From Mytilus edulis (lineage: Eukaryota; Mollusca; Bivalvia; Mytilida; Mytilidae): a stretch of DNA of 64,000 nt. Location: positions 45,877,289 to 45,941,288 of the forward strand of contig NC_092346.1 in NCBI RefSeq assembly GCF_963676685.1. Direction: 5' to 3'. The translations under genes were made by a program, and so were the position numbers. Of the stretch, positions 1-12,000 are shown piece by piece; position 1 is the stretch's first letter; every line of letters begins with the position of its first letter. Under the pieces are notes generated by a model that did not search any database, was not told the DNA's origin, and was given only the letters and a program-made list of their open reading frames with translations.

Positions 1-35
1 ACCATCTAAGATGTATAAGCTATTCAAGTACATAC

Positions 36-3000
36 TTGTCACTGGCACAGACTCTAAAACAGCCCATGATAAGATCAGCAGCTTTCTCTAATCTGTCTCC
101 CATTTTACCCTTTCCTTTGTGTACAGCTTGTATATCTCCCTGAAAACAAAGTAAAATTTAATAAACACAAAAATATATGTCTAAGTAAAGCAATTTCTTA
201 TAAATATAAAATTATTATCTGATAGGTTCAATTGGAAAATTATTTTGCTCTCGTAATTAAATTAAAACAAATATTTTACAGGTGTTTTTTTTTCTAGTAG
301 ATCTTTTGAGGATATTTCAACAAAAGTTTCCAATTTTTATTTGATGCTGTTTTGTCTGAATTGTTTAAAAAAAAAATCAAAAATTTAGAAAAGTAATTAG
401 CTTTAATTAGATACATATTGGTTAAACTGGCATGAAGCAGATTTGTCAAACATAATTTCTTAAAAAAGCTATAATCTAGTTTGCTATAATTATTGTTATA
501 ATTGTATGATACTTACACTGTTGGCAAACAATCTCAGATCTATAAATATATTAAACATGATAGGCAGGGACCAGTTTTCATCCTTTTGACTCTGAAATAT
601 CTTGTTGAATGCTCTAATCTAAATTAAGGAATAAATAAATATAAAATCTTGAGCAAGATTGAGCACAAACAAATGTATATGCTTTTCAAAAATCAAATTA
701 CTTTTTTATTTAGTCTTATCTCTTTTGATCTTATGTTTGGTCTCATTTTAAATGTAATTACTAGAAAATTCTAATTGTACGATTGTCAACTCAAAGTCAA
801 ACATTTTAAAATATCATATAATAATACACATGAGTTATATTTTTTGGAATTCAGAAATATAAAAGATGTCTGTTTGAATAACAGATCCATGTATTCATAT
901 AGAAAGCTAAATTCCAGGTGTCACAGTAAAAATTATGAAGTCAATGAAGAATCATAAGATCGAAGGACAATGCTTGTAAATTTGTGATAGTTTTCATCTT
1001 TTTAAATATTCCTAAAAAATAATCCACAAAGTTTTTGTGAAATAGTACGTACACAATATACATTCAGTATCATTTTTAAAAATTTTAAACATTGCAACTC
1101 ATTTATGCCTATGTTGAAGATCTTTTCTACTGCTAGATGAAAATCAAAAACATATTTTTAACAAACATGTTCCCCTCTTATTGATAAAACAACAAGTTTA
1201 AAGAAGGATACTGTGCAACAACAGATTGGCAGCCATATGCTTCAATAAAATCATGATTTGAAACAGCCCAGCAACATCTGCAAAAATAAAATGAAAAATC
1301 TATCAAGAACTCTTGTCTTTTTGGTTTTTCTTGTTATGTAAATGACAGTATTTAGATATTCGTACATTGTAGTAAGTACTATGATTATAGACAATGTCAT
1401 AAAAATATGTATATAATTATTTTTGAGGCCCTTTATAGCGTGCTGTTCAGTGTCAGCTAATGCTCAGTGTTGAAAGTACTGTCATGTATAAAAGATCTAA
1501 CCGTAAATATAAATGCTACATATATACTTCAGGAATTAATTTTCATGGCAAAATCAAAATTTTTATGAGTACCTGTATTGATAAATTATATGTGTGTGTT
1601 TGTAACTTTGTTTGTTTTTAATTTGCTTTGTCCTTTACACTTCATATTTTTTTCTAGACTAACCTTAAATGAGCAGCAATCATTTCATCAAATGGACTAT
1701 CAAAAACTCTCTGGACCTGAGATTCTGGATGCTCTACCTGTAGTCGAGGATTTTGAATATGTGGATGTTGGAATGACAGTAATTCCTGGAAAAAATGTCA
1801 AACAAAATATAATAAATTGATTGCATAATGGTTCATTCTGTTCATTGGTTAATTTTTCTTCATTATTTAGCTGTAGATTTTTAAAAACTTCTGATTGATT
1901 TTGGTACTTCACCATAAAAACTATGGGTACAGTACATTAACAAGTTCAATAAACAGCTGTGCCATGAGCGCATGATACACCCGTTATTTTATGCAATAAT
2001 CATAAATTATAAGTTTCTGAGATACGGTGACATGTGAAATGAAAACACACCTTTTTTAACAAAAAACTTATTAACTCTTAAGTAAAATTTTGAATCATCA
2101 CCAAAAAGTATACAGATCTTAAGATTATTATAACTAAGAAGTGTGTAAAGTTTTAAACAATAATCATATATTGTCTTTGAGATACAGCACGAAATGTGAA
2201 AACACATTTTTTTTAACAAAAAAACCCTCAATAACTCTTAAATAAAATCTTGAATCATCACCAAAAAGGAAACAGATCTTACGATTAATATAACTAAGAA
2301 GTGTGTAAAGTTTAAAGCTATAAGCATAAATTGTTTTTGAGATAGGGCGTGACATGTGAACCCTCCTTTTTTACAAAATACTCAATAACTGAAAAATGAA
2401 ATTTTGTATCATCACCAAAAAGTATACAGATCTTAAGATTAATATAACTAAGAAGTGTGTAAAGTTTTAATCAATTATCATAAATTGTTTTTGAGATACG
2501 GCGGGACATGGGAAAAAACACACCCCTGTTTTATTTAGAAAGTCCGGTAACTCAAAAAGTTTTAATCTAATTTTCATCAAAAAGTATAGTATACAGATCA
2601 TTTGACCATCATAAGAAACAACAATATCAAGTTTCATGAAATTGGGATAAGTCGTTCTCAAGTTACGGTGCAACATGTTTACGCCGGACAGACGGACGGA
2701 CGCCGGACATTTGTATACCATAATATGTCCCGTCAAAATTTTGACAGGCGTATAAAAATTGACTAATTATTGATAACTTTAAATAATTTTTCTTCACATG
2801 CACACATGCAAAAACTAAAATGAAATTGAAAAGAAAAGAGTAATGAAAAACTTTAGCTAATGTGCAAAATAGGAAAAATACTTTTCTCATCTTGTCTAAA
2901 TTTATTTATCAAAATCTATTTCACATTAACTTTTTTCATTTTCAACATGTTACATGTAAAAAAGGGACATATTCTGTTAACTATTGCTCAGAAATTGTTA

Positions 3001-5736
3001 CAAAAATAGATTTACATCTAAAATCAATAACTTACTGCTGTTTTCAACCCATCTCTTTCTTGTAAGGCATCATCTAACTAAAAATAAAGATACTTTGTCA
3101 TTATCTCTTATATTGAATATTCTAAGATGGTTACATATAAACTGTTTAACATTAGGCATGTTTGTGTAAAGCCAAAATTCTAAATAAATCTTTTCCAGCA
3201 ACAAATCTTAATGTCATAAATGTGTGGTCACTAGAAGCAGTTGTGAGATAATCTATTGATCACTCTCTGATCCCTATTTTGAACCTTTTGTGTTTTCATT
3301 AGTTTTTCAATGCTTTGAAGCCAGGAATGAAGAACTATGAGGAAAAAAACCAACTGTATGGAAGCAAATTTAACTGACACTAGCATGACTAGCTATACAA
3401 CTTATTAACATTTTTTTAAATATATGTAGAACATTTAAACATTTGGCAATTCATATGGGGACGAAGTCCCCTATTACAGTAGAAAAATCAATAAAAAATA
3501 AATCGGGAAAACCCTGAAATTTTCATTGTACTACTAAACTCAAAATCGTTCAAATTCTTTTTGTCCCTTTTTTTAATTCCCACATTTGCCCAGAATGCAG
3601 AAATCAACTTCCTTCTTCAGGTCTCGTTGTGTAGTCTAGTAAAATATTGGAACTCAAGGTACACAATACCAATATTTCATTTTTAATAATTCTTTGTCTT
3701 TGATATAAATGAACGTTACCTGATGCATTGCGTTTCTTTGTTTACATTGAACATGACGTCATAACTTAAATAACTCACAAGTAAAATCACTTACAACAGA
3801 ACCAAAATCGGAAACGTTACAGTATTTACGTTTTTTTTTTTTTTTAACAAATATCTAAGTCACAAAAAAAATAATTCATACAGACTTCTTCCCCATTCAC
3901 AGGTTATGCCTGCCTCATATTAACAGTCAGCTTACAGTGTCAGTTGTCAGTGATCATGGTGATGGTCAAGTAGTTTTTGTTCCATTTTTTAGAAAAAATT
4001 GTTGTCTTTTTGTTTAAGGTTCATCATAACAATTGGACAAATATGGCCGTATTTTCACCTCAAAAACTACTCTGTGTACAGACTTACCTGTGCTGTTTGG
4101 AAAGTTTTAATGCCTAGCATCCACTAGATATATAAAAGTTAAATGCATTTTGTGTTAAAGAAAGATAAAATCTTTTTTGGTTTTTGCTGGGCATTTTTTT
4201 CCTTTCTGCAGAAGGTGTAAAAATAAACAAACACCTGCATTACTTTGATACTGTCCACTCACTGACTCAGACGAACTCTTTATCTCAACTGCAGTTGTGA
4301 AGATACCTCTTGTCCATGCCAATTAAGAATCCGGGTCCGTCCGCCCTGATTCTGGTTCGCCCTAGTTTCTGTTCGCCCTAATACCTGTTCGCCTCGAGTC
4401 CGTTCGCCCTGATTTTATTTTTTAGTATAGTGTTGCGTTGTGTGTATATAATTGAATTTGGTGAAGTCAGTCTACAATTTGGTCGAATATTTACAATATT
4501 TTTAAATGTGAAACAACTGAAGACTTGTTGTCTTCAAGCTGCTACGAGGATAAGTTTCTGTGAATTCAAAGACTACAAAATATTTGACATAAAACAACTA
4601 AAGACTAAGTCTAAATTTAACTTTATTGATACATTTTAACAATATAAAAATATTCAGTAACAGTTATACAAGATCAATTCCGAACTGTACTTCGCACACC
4701 TTTATTTCCTAAACGAATATTTAAAAGCACTAATATGAATTACTATAAGTGAAACAAATACCAAAAACACAGTCACACTGCTGTACATTGATCACTTGTC
4801 ATCAGTGTTTTTACCCATCCAAGCTGACTATTTTATTTGAGAAAAACGTTATTTTCATTATTAATCCATCAAAGACAATTCATATAACAATCAGTGATAT
4901 CAAAGATTTCAAATGATACCTTATAATCAGCAATCAAAATTCAATCAACAGTAATTAAAAGTAATTATAAAATAAAGTGTAACAATGCAGCCAAGAACTT
5001 TATTTAATTAATATAAATTTGGCAAATATTCTGTATTTAACTTTTAATAGATATACATGAATTTCAATATATAAATATATATATATATTTCGTTCGTTAA
5101 TGTAATATATACATATCATAAATAAAATGAATATAGGGCGAACGAACCCAGGGCGAACGGACTATCAGGGCTAACAGACTCAGTGCGAACGAACCTAGGG
5201 CGAACATGTAATCAGGACGAACAATCCCGATACCGCCAATTAAGGACAATCAAAACAATACAAACCGTTTTTTTACCTGAGGGAGCATCTCATAGTTGTA
5301 CCACAACTTAGTCAATTTTCAGAACTTTTGCACGAAGGAAAAATCCAAAAGAGATTTTATCTTTCTGAAACACAAAATGCATTTAACTTTATTATATCTA
5401 GTTGATGCCAGGCATTAAAACTTTTCCAACTGCACAGGTAAGTCTGTACTCAGAGTAATTTTTGGCATGTAAATACAGCCATATTTGTCCGTTTGTTATG
5501 ATGAACCTTAAATTGTTTAGCCATGTTTTTTATGTCTTGGACAACTTTGTCAGCACTTTGTCTTTCTTATATATTATATATCATGTATAATTTTTTACTC
5601 TTTCTTTTTTGTAAAAAAATTGTTTTCCAGTTTAAATATAAACAAGTATATTTTAAGGAGCAAAGTGATTTTTTTCATTTCCTATAAAACATAAACTTAC
5701 TGTTTGAAAATACTGGTTCATTGACCAAGTTGCCAT
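36..5736 (-). CDS. PCID2: PCID2 orthologue, N-terminal six exons (partial, runs off left edge)
   Basis: PCID2 (yeast Thp1) is a PCI-domain subunit of the nuclear-pore TREX-2 complex, which couples transcription to mRNA export. Minus-strand coding exons, in order: 5701-5736 (12 codons from ATG at 5736), 3036-3077, 1664-1785, 1212-1277, 517-613 and 36-139. All have GT donors and AG acceptors, and phases are consistent (0,0,2,2,0, then 2 at the edge). The roughly 155 residues match the start of animal PCID2 colinearly: NQYFQT, then [58 protein letters not shown], and [21 protein letters not shown]-like sequence at the end. The remaining 60% or so, including the PCI domain, lies beyond position 1. 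For exon 5 I chose acceptor 614/615 over 619/620 because only it keeps the frame. Identification comes from recalled family sequence, not a search. Confidence is high for the gene, slightly lower for the two short 5' exons. Confidence 0.93.
1990..2757. repeat. Tandem repeat, about 157-bp unit, with GACGGACGGACGCC tail
   Basis: About four diverged copies of a 155-160-bp unit are arranged head to tail in PCID2 intron 2. The marker AAAAAGTATACAGATC recurs near 2103, 2262, 2417 and 2577. The array ends in a GACGGACGGACGCCGGACA tail, which I recognise as a common molluscan interspersed-repeat end. The reading frames here are by-products of the repeat. Confidence 0.85.
3455..3896. mobile_element. 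MITE-like element with ATGGGGACGAAGTC ends, copy 1
   Basis: The 442-bp segment starts ATGGGGACGAAGTCCCC and ends GACTTCTTCCCCAT, giving imperfect terminal inverted repeats of about 14 bp. A homologous copy lies in inverted orientation at 8789-9246. Sequence just outside the right end (TGCCTGCCTCATATT) is also shared with that copy, so the element may sit inside a larger repeat. No coding capacity is seen. Confidence 0.75.
4013..5511. mobile_element. Large inverted repeat (outer fold-back element)
   Basis: The left arm (4013 to about 4215) and right arm (about 5325 to 5511) are reverse complements with modest divergence. Examples are TTAAGGTTCATCATAAC against GTTATGATGAACCTTAA, and the ATGCATTT-rich inner part. 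The central part carries a second, nested palindromic element. It lies in the first intron of PCID2. No transposase frame is visible. Confidence 0.75.
4328..5234. mobile_element. Nested fold-back element with GTTCGCCCT-repeat termini
   Basis: The left end (about 4328-4412) has about five spaced TTCGCCCT words; the right end (about 5135-5234) has the complementary AGGGCGAAC words. Together they form long repeat-built inverted termini around an AT-rich core. The word GCCAATTAAG occurs immediately outside both ends (4318-4327 and 5235-5244), as a target-site duplication would. Confidence 0.75.
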
Positions 5737-6077
5737 TTTCAATGGCCAATAAATGTTTACAGGGCTTAAAAATCAATGCAACCCATGTGAAAATTGAAAC
5801 CGGAAGTTTTGATTTTACAAGGATAGTACTGAACAGATAGTATCCTCATACAGCTTCCCACGTCTTTGCGACCAATTTTGATAGTTGTTTTTGTGATACG
5901 GTGTTTTCTTTATGTATTCTTTATAAATAATTTAAAACTAGAAAAAGAAAATGAATCACAAATAACACAAATTTCAATTAATTGTATAGTCATAAATTAG
6001 ACTTCCTGTCTCGGGAAAGGACTTCTTGATTGGTGCAATACCACTGTACTCTACGATTTTAGCAGACAGCACAGATC
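5737..6077. promoter_or_regulatory. Putative bidirectional promoter between PCID2 and TRAPPC14
   Basis: These 341 bp separate the start codons of two divergently transcribed genes. ACCGGAAGT (5799-5807) and ACTTCCTG (6001-6008) are ETS/GABP-type sites in opposite orientations, a motif class common in animal bidirectional promoters. There is also a CCAAT-like word just after the PCID2 start (about 5746). No clear TATA box is placed for either gene. Promoter function is inferred from position and motifs only. Confidence 0.6.
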
Positions 6078-9000
6078 ATGGAAGAAGATGCTGATCTTTC
6101 TAACATAATTTTGCATATATTTGAGAAGCAGAAACAAAATGGAAGTGATGTGCAATACAGTGACAAATTTAAGTGTGTAAATATTGGGAAAACGTATCTT
6201 GTTAATGTGATTGTTAATTTTCCTTCGTGTTTGAATGGGAACATTAATAAATGGAAAAAAAGAATTGAAAATCTTTATGGACACGTCAATTTCCACGTTG
6301 CAAAAAATATACCTAATATCGACGAAAATGAACTGTCTTACAATAAAAGTTACTTTTTGTGCAATGTGTTTAAAAGCACAGCTGACACAAAAACACATTT
6401 AAAACTACATGTAAGTTGATTTTCTAAAGTTGTAAGACCTACATGTATCAAAGAATCTTCAAATAAAATGGGCTGTCATATAAGTTTAATATCCAAAAAC
6501 TTATTTGGACTAATTGGGAACAATTTCAAGTGTCTTATTGATTAGTATATATGTTCCAGACCGTATGAGTATTTGGACCGTACGCGTACGGTCTGGACTG
6601 TATGCGTACTTTTTCAAAATACGCATACGGTCGGACCGTACGGGTACGGTCTGACAGATATTAAGAAGTTGGTCAAGCTTATTAGATACAAATGTATATA
6701 ACAGATCAACATGACTTATATCTCCAATTAATATAAAAAGTTCAACAGCATTTGACATAAAAACTTAATATTTTAACTATTTAAAAAGATCACGCTTATT
6801 TAATCTGTTAATCTCCTGTATTTTGCAGGCCAGTTATTCATTAATTGCAGCTCAGTATGCTCATTGAAATTGAAGATATCGGAAGTAAACATAATGTGGG
6901 AGGACAATTGTTTTAGAATATTTATGAACTTTACAAAAGAAATGCATACGCAAAGGAACATGCATTAACAAAACATGTAAATGTAAAAAATACGAAGTTC
7001 TTATTAGAAGCAAGTGTCACCTTCGGCCAGAGTAACAAAATATAATTCACGGATATACAATTAAGCAAATATTTAATTTCAATTGTTCGCTTATTCACTT
7101 TATCATCGGCCAGCTATTTTGTAATAATAACAATTTGTATAACTAAAAATAAAGATTTTGATAAATGTTTGTTTAAATTTAACCCACATGATCCCAAAAC
7201 GTATGATCAGCTGGACCGTACGCGTATACTCATACGGTCCGACCGTACGCGTATGGTCGGACCGTACGAGTATACATATACGGTCCGGACCGTACGCGTA
7301 CGGTCCAAATACTCATATGGTCTGGAACATATACAAAATGACAAACAACTTTAAGATGCAAAAATTTAGGTATCAGTGATTGTTTTTCAGAAAATAGTGA
7401 TTTTCAGAGACAGAGGTTACAATCTCACAAATTATTCAAGTTCTGGATAAGTCTTTTGCAACTTTTTATTCATAGAGAAATACAAATTAATTTTTTCAAT
7501 GAAATCTAATATTTCATGTATTTGGAATTATGCATCTTTTTAAAGAACAAATCTTTCCAGGTTTCACATTGTGTTTATTTATGCAAACAAGACCGGAAAC
7601 GGAAGTAGATCTGAAAAAAAAAGTTAACGATTTTGAGTTCATTAGTAGTATAAAAAATTCGGGAAATATTCCCGAATTTTAGATTTTTTATAAATTTTTA
7701 TTGATTTTTCTACCGTAATTGGGGACTTCGTCTCCATATAATGGTTATATTTATTAACATATTTTATATTCATTTGGTAAATACAATTAATTATATAAAA
7801 AATAGTCTTTGTCTGGATCCTTAATATAGTTTGTATCAAAAACAAGAAGTTTTGTTAAAAGTATTATTAACCAACTAAGTGCATTATTGCCAAAAGTGAC
7901 TGTTTATTAAAAATTACATATTTTCTGTAATGGCCCTGTTTTTTTCTGTAATGGCCCTGTTTTTCTGTAATGGCCCTGTTTTTTCTGTAATGGCCCTGTT
8001 TTTCTGTAATGGCCCTGTTTTTTCTGTAATGGCCCTGTTTTTCTGTAATGGCCCTGTTTTGTCTGTAATGGCCCTGTTTTTCTGTAATGGCCCTGTATTA
8101 ATGCCCAGTTTGTCTGTATTAAGCCCTGTTAGGGTTTTTAATAAAGTTAATAAAACTAAGTTGTAAAGAGTATAATACCTTTTTGTATTTTATTCAATTT
8201 AGTAACCAGCAACCAACATTAAAAAACCATATAAAGGGATCACTGTTCATCCTGTTTTTTAACACATATCTCTTTCAACTTAATATCTTGGATATTTGGT
8301 ACATTTAAAGCTTTATAATGGTGAAGTACAAATTATTTTGTTCAAACTAAATTGTCATTAAAAGAGTAAGACAGTACATCAAGTTAGCACAAACACATAC
8401 ACTTTTGATCAGTTGGTTAATAAATGTATTAAGAAATGAGTGTTTTTATAATGGCCCTGTTATATGTCCTCGGTCAGTAATAATTGCCTCGGATGTCTGT
8501 AATAGCCCTCGGCGTTGCCTCGGGCCATTACAGACTTCCTCAACCATTATTACAGACCTTGGACATATAACAGGGCTATTATAAAAACACCCATTCATTA
8601 ATACTATAATAATCTATGGCTTAAAGAAACACATTAGAGAAAACTCAAGATTGATCAGAAAGAAACATAAAAAAAACTTTGTTATTTTGGTAAAAGTGTT
8701 AGCTCCTGCTGCACTAGTTGCCTTTTCCATGTTGCTCAGATAAATTCAGCTACTTTAGTCAATAATATGAGGCAGGCATTACCTGTAAATGGGGACGAAG
8801 TCTGTATGAATTATTTTTTTGTAACTTAAATATTTGTTTTAAAAAAAAGAAACGGAAATACCGTAACGTTTCCGATTTTGGTTCTGTTGTTAGGGATTTA
8901 GTTGTGACGTTATTTAAATTATGACGTCATATGCAATGTAAACAAAGAAACGCTATCATCAGGTAACGTTTTTTCATATCAAGGAATTATTAAAAATGAA

Positions 9001-12000
9001 ATTGGTATTGCGCGTTCCTTCCTATTTTATACTAGACTAATAAATATATATTTTACTCAAAGTTTCATACAAACGAGACTGGAAAAAGGAAGTACATTGT
9101 ACATTTCTGCGCAGGTCCGGGATTTCAAAACATGACAAAAAAAATTTGAACGATTTTGAGTTCATTAGTACAATGAAAAATTCGGGAAATTTTCCCGTAT
9201 TTTTTTTTATTGAATTTTCTACTGTTATTGGGGACTCTGTCCCCATATAAACATTCATGGACTGGCTCCAACCATCAATATAGGTGTTTTCTATGGAAAT
9301 CATTAGGGAATGTTATAAAATGATTGATTGTCATTTGATAAGTGTCCAGTGGTATTGTTAAAAAATGTATTAAAGAAGTAAATACTAGAATTCCTCATGA
9401 ATTCCGAACAAATTACCAAAGTTTATATAGATCTATTATCAGTGATTTTATGTTGTGTAGTTGCTTTCTTATTCATGTTATTGAAGCTTTAAAATACCAT
9501 ACATGCGTTGTGAATTTTCCTTCATTTTTGGGAGAAAAAATATATATTAAAAGAAAATGTGGAAAACATACAATTAATGTACATAATGTGATATTTTATA
9601 CAAAATATCAAGCACATGTTCAAATGTGTATATGTCATGTATGTGTCTTGTGAAGAATGAAGATAGATATATAAATTACACATTTCAACCAAAACCACTA
9701 TTGCTGCATTGTAATTTTGAGCTATTGACCTTGATCAATGTTAAATGCAGTTAAAAACACATGCTAATGTGAGTTATTTTGAACTCACTTTACTTTATTG
9801 TTTTCTAATTTCAGGAGAAGAAGCCTTATTTTGTTGATGACAAAACATTTATTGTTCCATTGGAAGCAACAGTAAATAATATTTCATCGTGCGATACAAA
9901 AATTTATTTGACAGTGTCCATTGTCAAGCCAATACCTTGCCCAAAGAGAATGTTAGGAGAAAGTGATTTCTTGTTGAAGGTTGATGACATTAAACCTTTA
10001 CCAGAGAAAGAAAAGATTTATACTCAAAAGTCAGGTATTTGATTTTTAATAATAATACTTTATTTAAAAGCAAAACAGGCTAAAGATTAAACATTTTTAC
10101 ATTAGATTTTCAATGCATCAGCGTCATATTAATTACAACAGTTACATACACATATATGGTACAATAATCAAATGATCTCACAAAAATAATTTTTAAGCAC
10201 ACAACGTTTCCATTAGCCATCTATAGGAACAAAAGACAAACTATCATTGTATCCTTATCATAAAAAAGATACATACATTATATATACAACATTGTTTGTA
10301 CACTGAAATACATGCATAAAAAGAAAAAGAAAACAATGTATGAAATTACAAAATAAACCACAAAACTCCTTGAATTATGTCCAGTGGCAGATAATTAATG
10401 CATATTCAGGATTAAAACAAAATAATAAAAACAGAAAATGGATTTTGCAATGTTGGTGGAAAAGGAATATTTAATTCAGATTTGAAAATGTTTTAATTTA
10501 TGTTTTGTTTCCAATTTAGTCTCAAGAACTTTACGTATTCACCAGCCACCAAAACTTCAAGTGAAGTACAAAGATGTTTCTGGACAATTTATGATTTTTC
10601 TCAGTGGTAAGTGAAGACAAAAATGACACAGAAATTAACAATTATAGGTCAATGTATTGTCTTCAACAATGAGCAAAGCCAATATCATAAAGTCAGCTAT
10701 GAAGACCTTGAAATGACAAATGTAAAATAATTCAAACAAGAAAATTAACAGCCTAATTTATAAACAAAATAATGAATGAAAAACAAATATGTAACACAGC
10801 AACAAAAGACAACCACTGAATTACTTGCACATACAGAATATGGTGGGGTTAAACATGTTTTGAAATGTAATAGAATAAAAATCATGATACTGTAGCCCAT
10901 TTGTGTGTAAAGTGCACAAAATTGTCCAAAACAAATATTTTTCATAAAAAATCATTTTTTTTCATTGTTGGTTTTATACAAAAGCAAAGATGAGGCCAGT
11001 AATGGTCCCTTGTAAATTAAAGACTTAAGAACATTAGTGACTGATTTTAGTTGTATACTTTACAAACATTAACTTTTCTTATCATGTTTAAGCAAAATAA
11101 AAAGGTTACAACTTTTTTTTCTAATTCTAAAGCTATATTGATTTTTCTTGCAAATCTGACTATACCTATGGCATGACTCTGAACTGCTTCTTGACATTAG
11201 AATAATAACACAGTGAAAATGTTAACACTTTTTAAGGTGACAAATTCAAACAACATAAACATACAATAACTGTTATAATGTCATTATAAAGACAGTTGTT
11301 GAAAAGCCTTCATTGTAAAGGTATCACATTATTATGAATATGAATAACATGAGATAAGTGACAGCAATCCAATGCAGAAGTTCATAAAAATTTTTGAATC
11401 TATCAATTCACTAATATAATGAACATTTCAGAAGTTAAAGTAGTAAAAAAACATGTTTGCAAAAATGTTAGAAATATAGAACTGTATAGTTATCTTATTT
11501 TCAGGAATAGATTTGATATTTAAATTGTTTGTAAGGATTTGTTTATTTATTTATTAATTTCAGTAAATAATGATAGTTTACAAGACATAGCCATAAACGA
11601 CTGTATGTTGATGAAAGGACATTGTCCTGCTTGTGACAAGACTATCAATAAACACAGAGATGTCCAGAATGATATGTAAGTCTTCTACAGGTTCATTGGT
11701 AGGTTGGTACATTGGTACGTTGGATAATTTGATATAATTCCTAATCAGTTGAGTCAGCTTTCATTTTACCTTATTCATTGTGTATCTTGTTATCTTTGAA
11801 CCAACATTTAATATTATTTTTTTGCAGTAGTTTTAAAGATTTATAAAGCATCATAATGAAGAGATATTTTGTTGCTTAGATTTTTAGCAATTTATGATGT
11901 GTATTTAAAAAATAAAAAATATATGTTGATGCAAGATGGCTTCAGTTAACTTTGTCTCTACTCTACTCTGCTAAGAATAGGCCCTGCTATACAACAGTAA

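Noticed and set aside
1578-1820. Plus-strand 80-codon frame ending ...[19 protein letters not shown]
   Set aside because: It is the antisense shadow of the minus-strand PCID2 exon at 1664-1785, which has proper splice sites and family homology.
7922-8120. Possible CRISPR-like array
   Set aside because: The repeats are contiguous with only T-run length differences and no spacers, and the context is an animal intron.
7930-8166. 78-codon frame of repeated MALFF..CNGPV units
   Set aside because: Translation of the 20-bp tandem array, whose near-multiple-of-three double period keeps a frame open by chance.
9342-9653. 103-codon frame with VVNFPSFLGEK, faintly like TRAPPC14 exon 1 VNFPSCLNG
   Set aside because: The similarity is limited to a few residues, there are no matching splice phases, and it lies in intron 1; treated as chance or a very old fragment.
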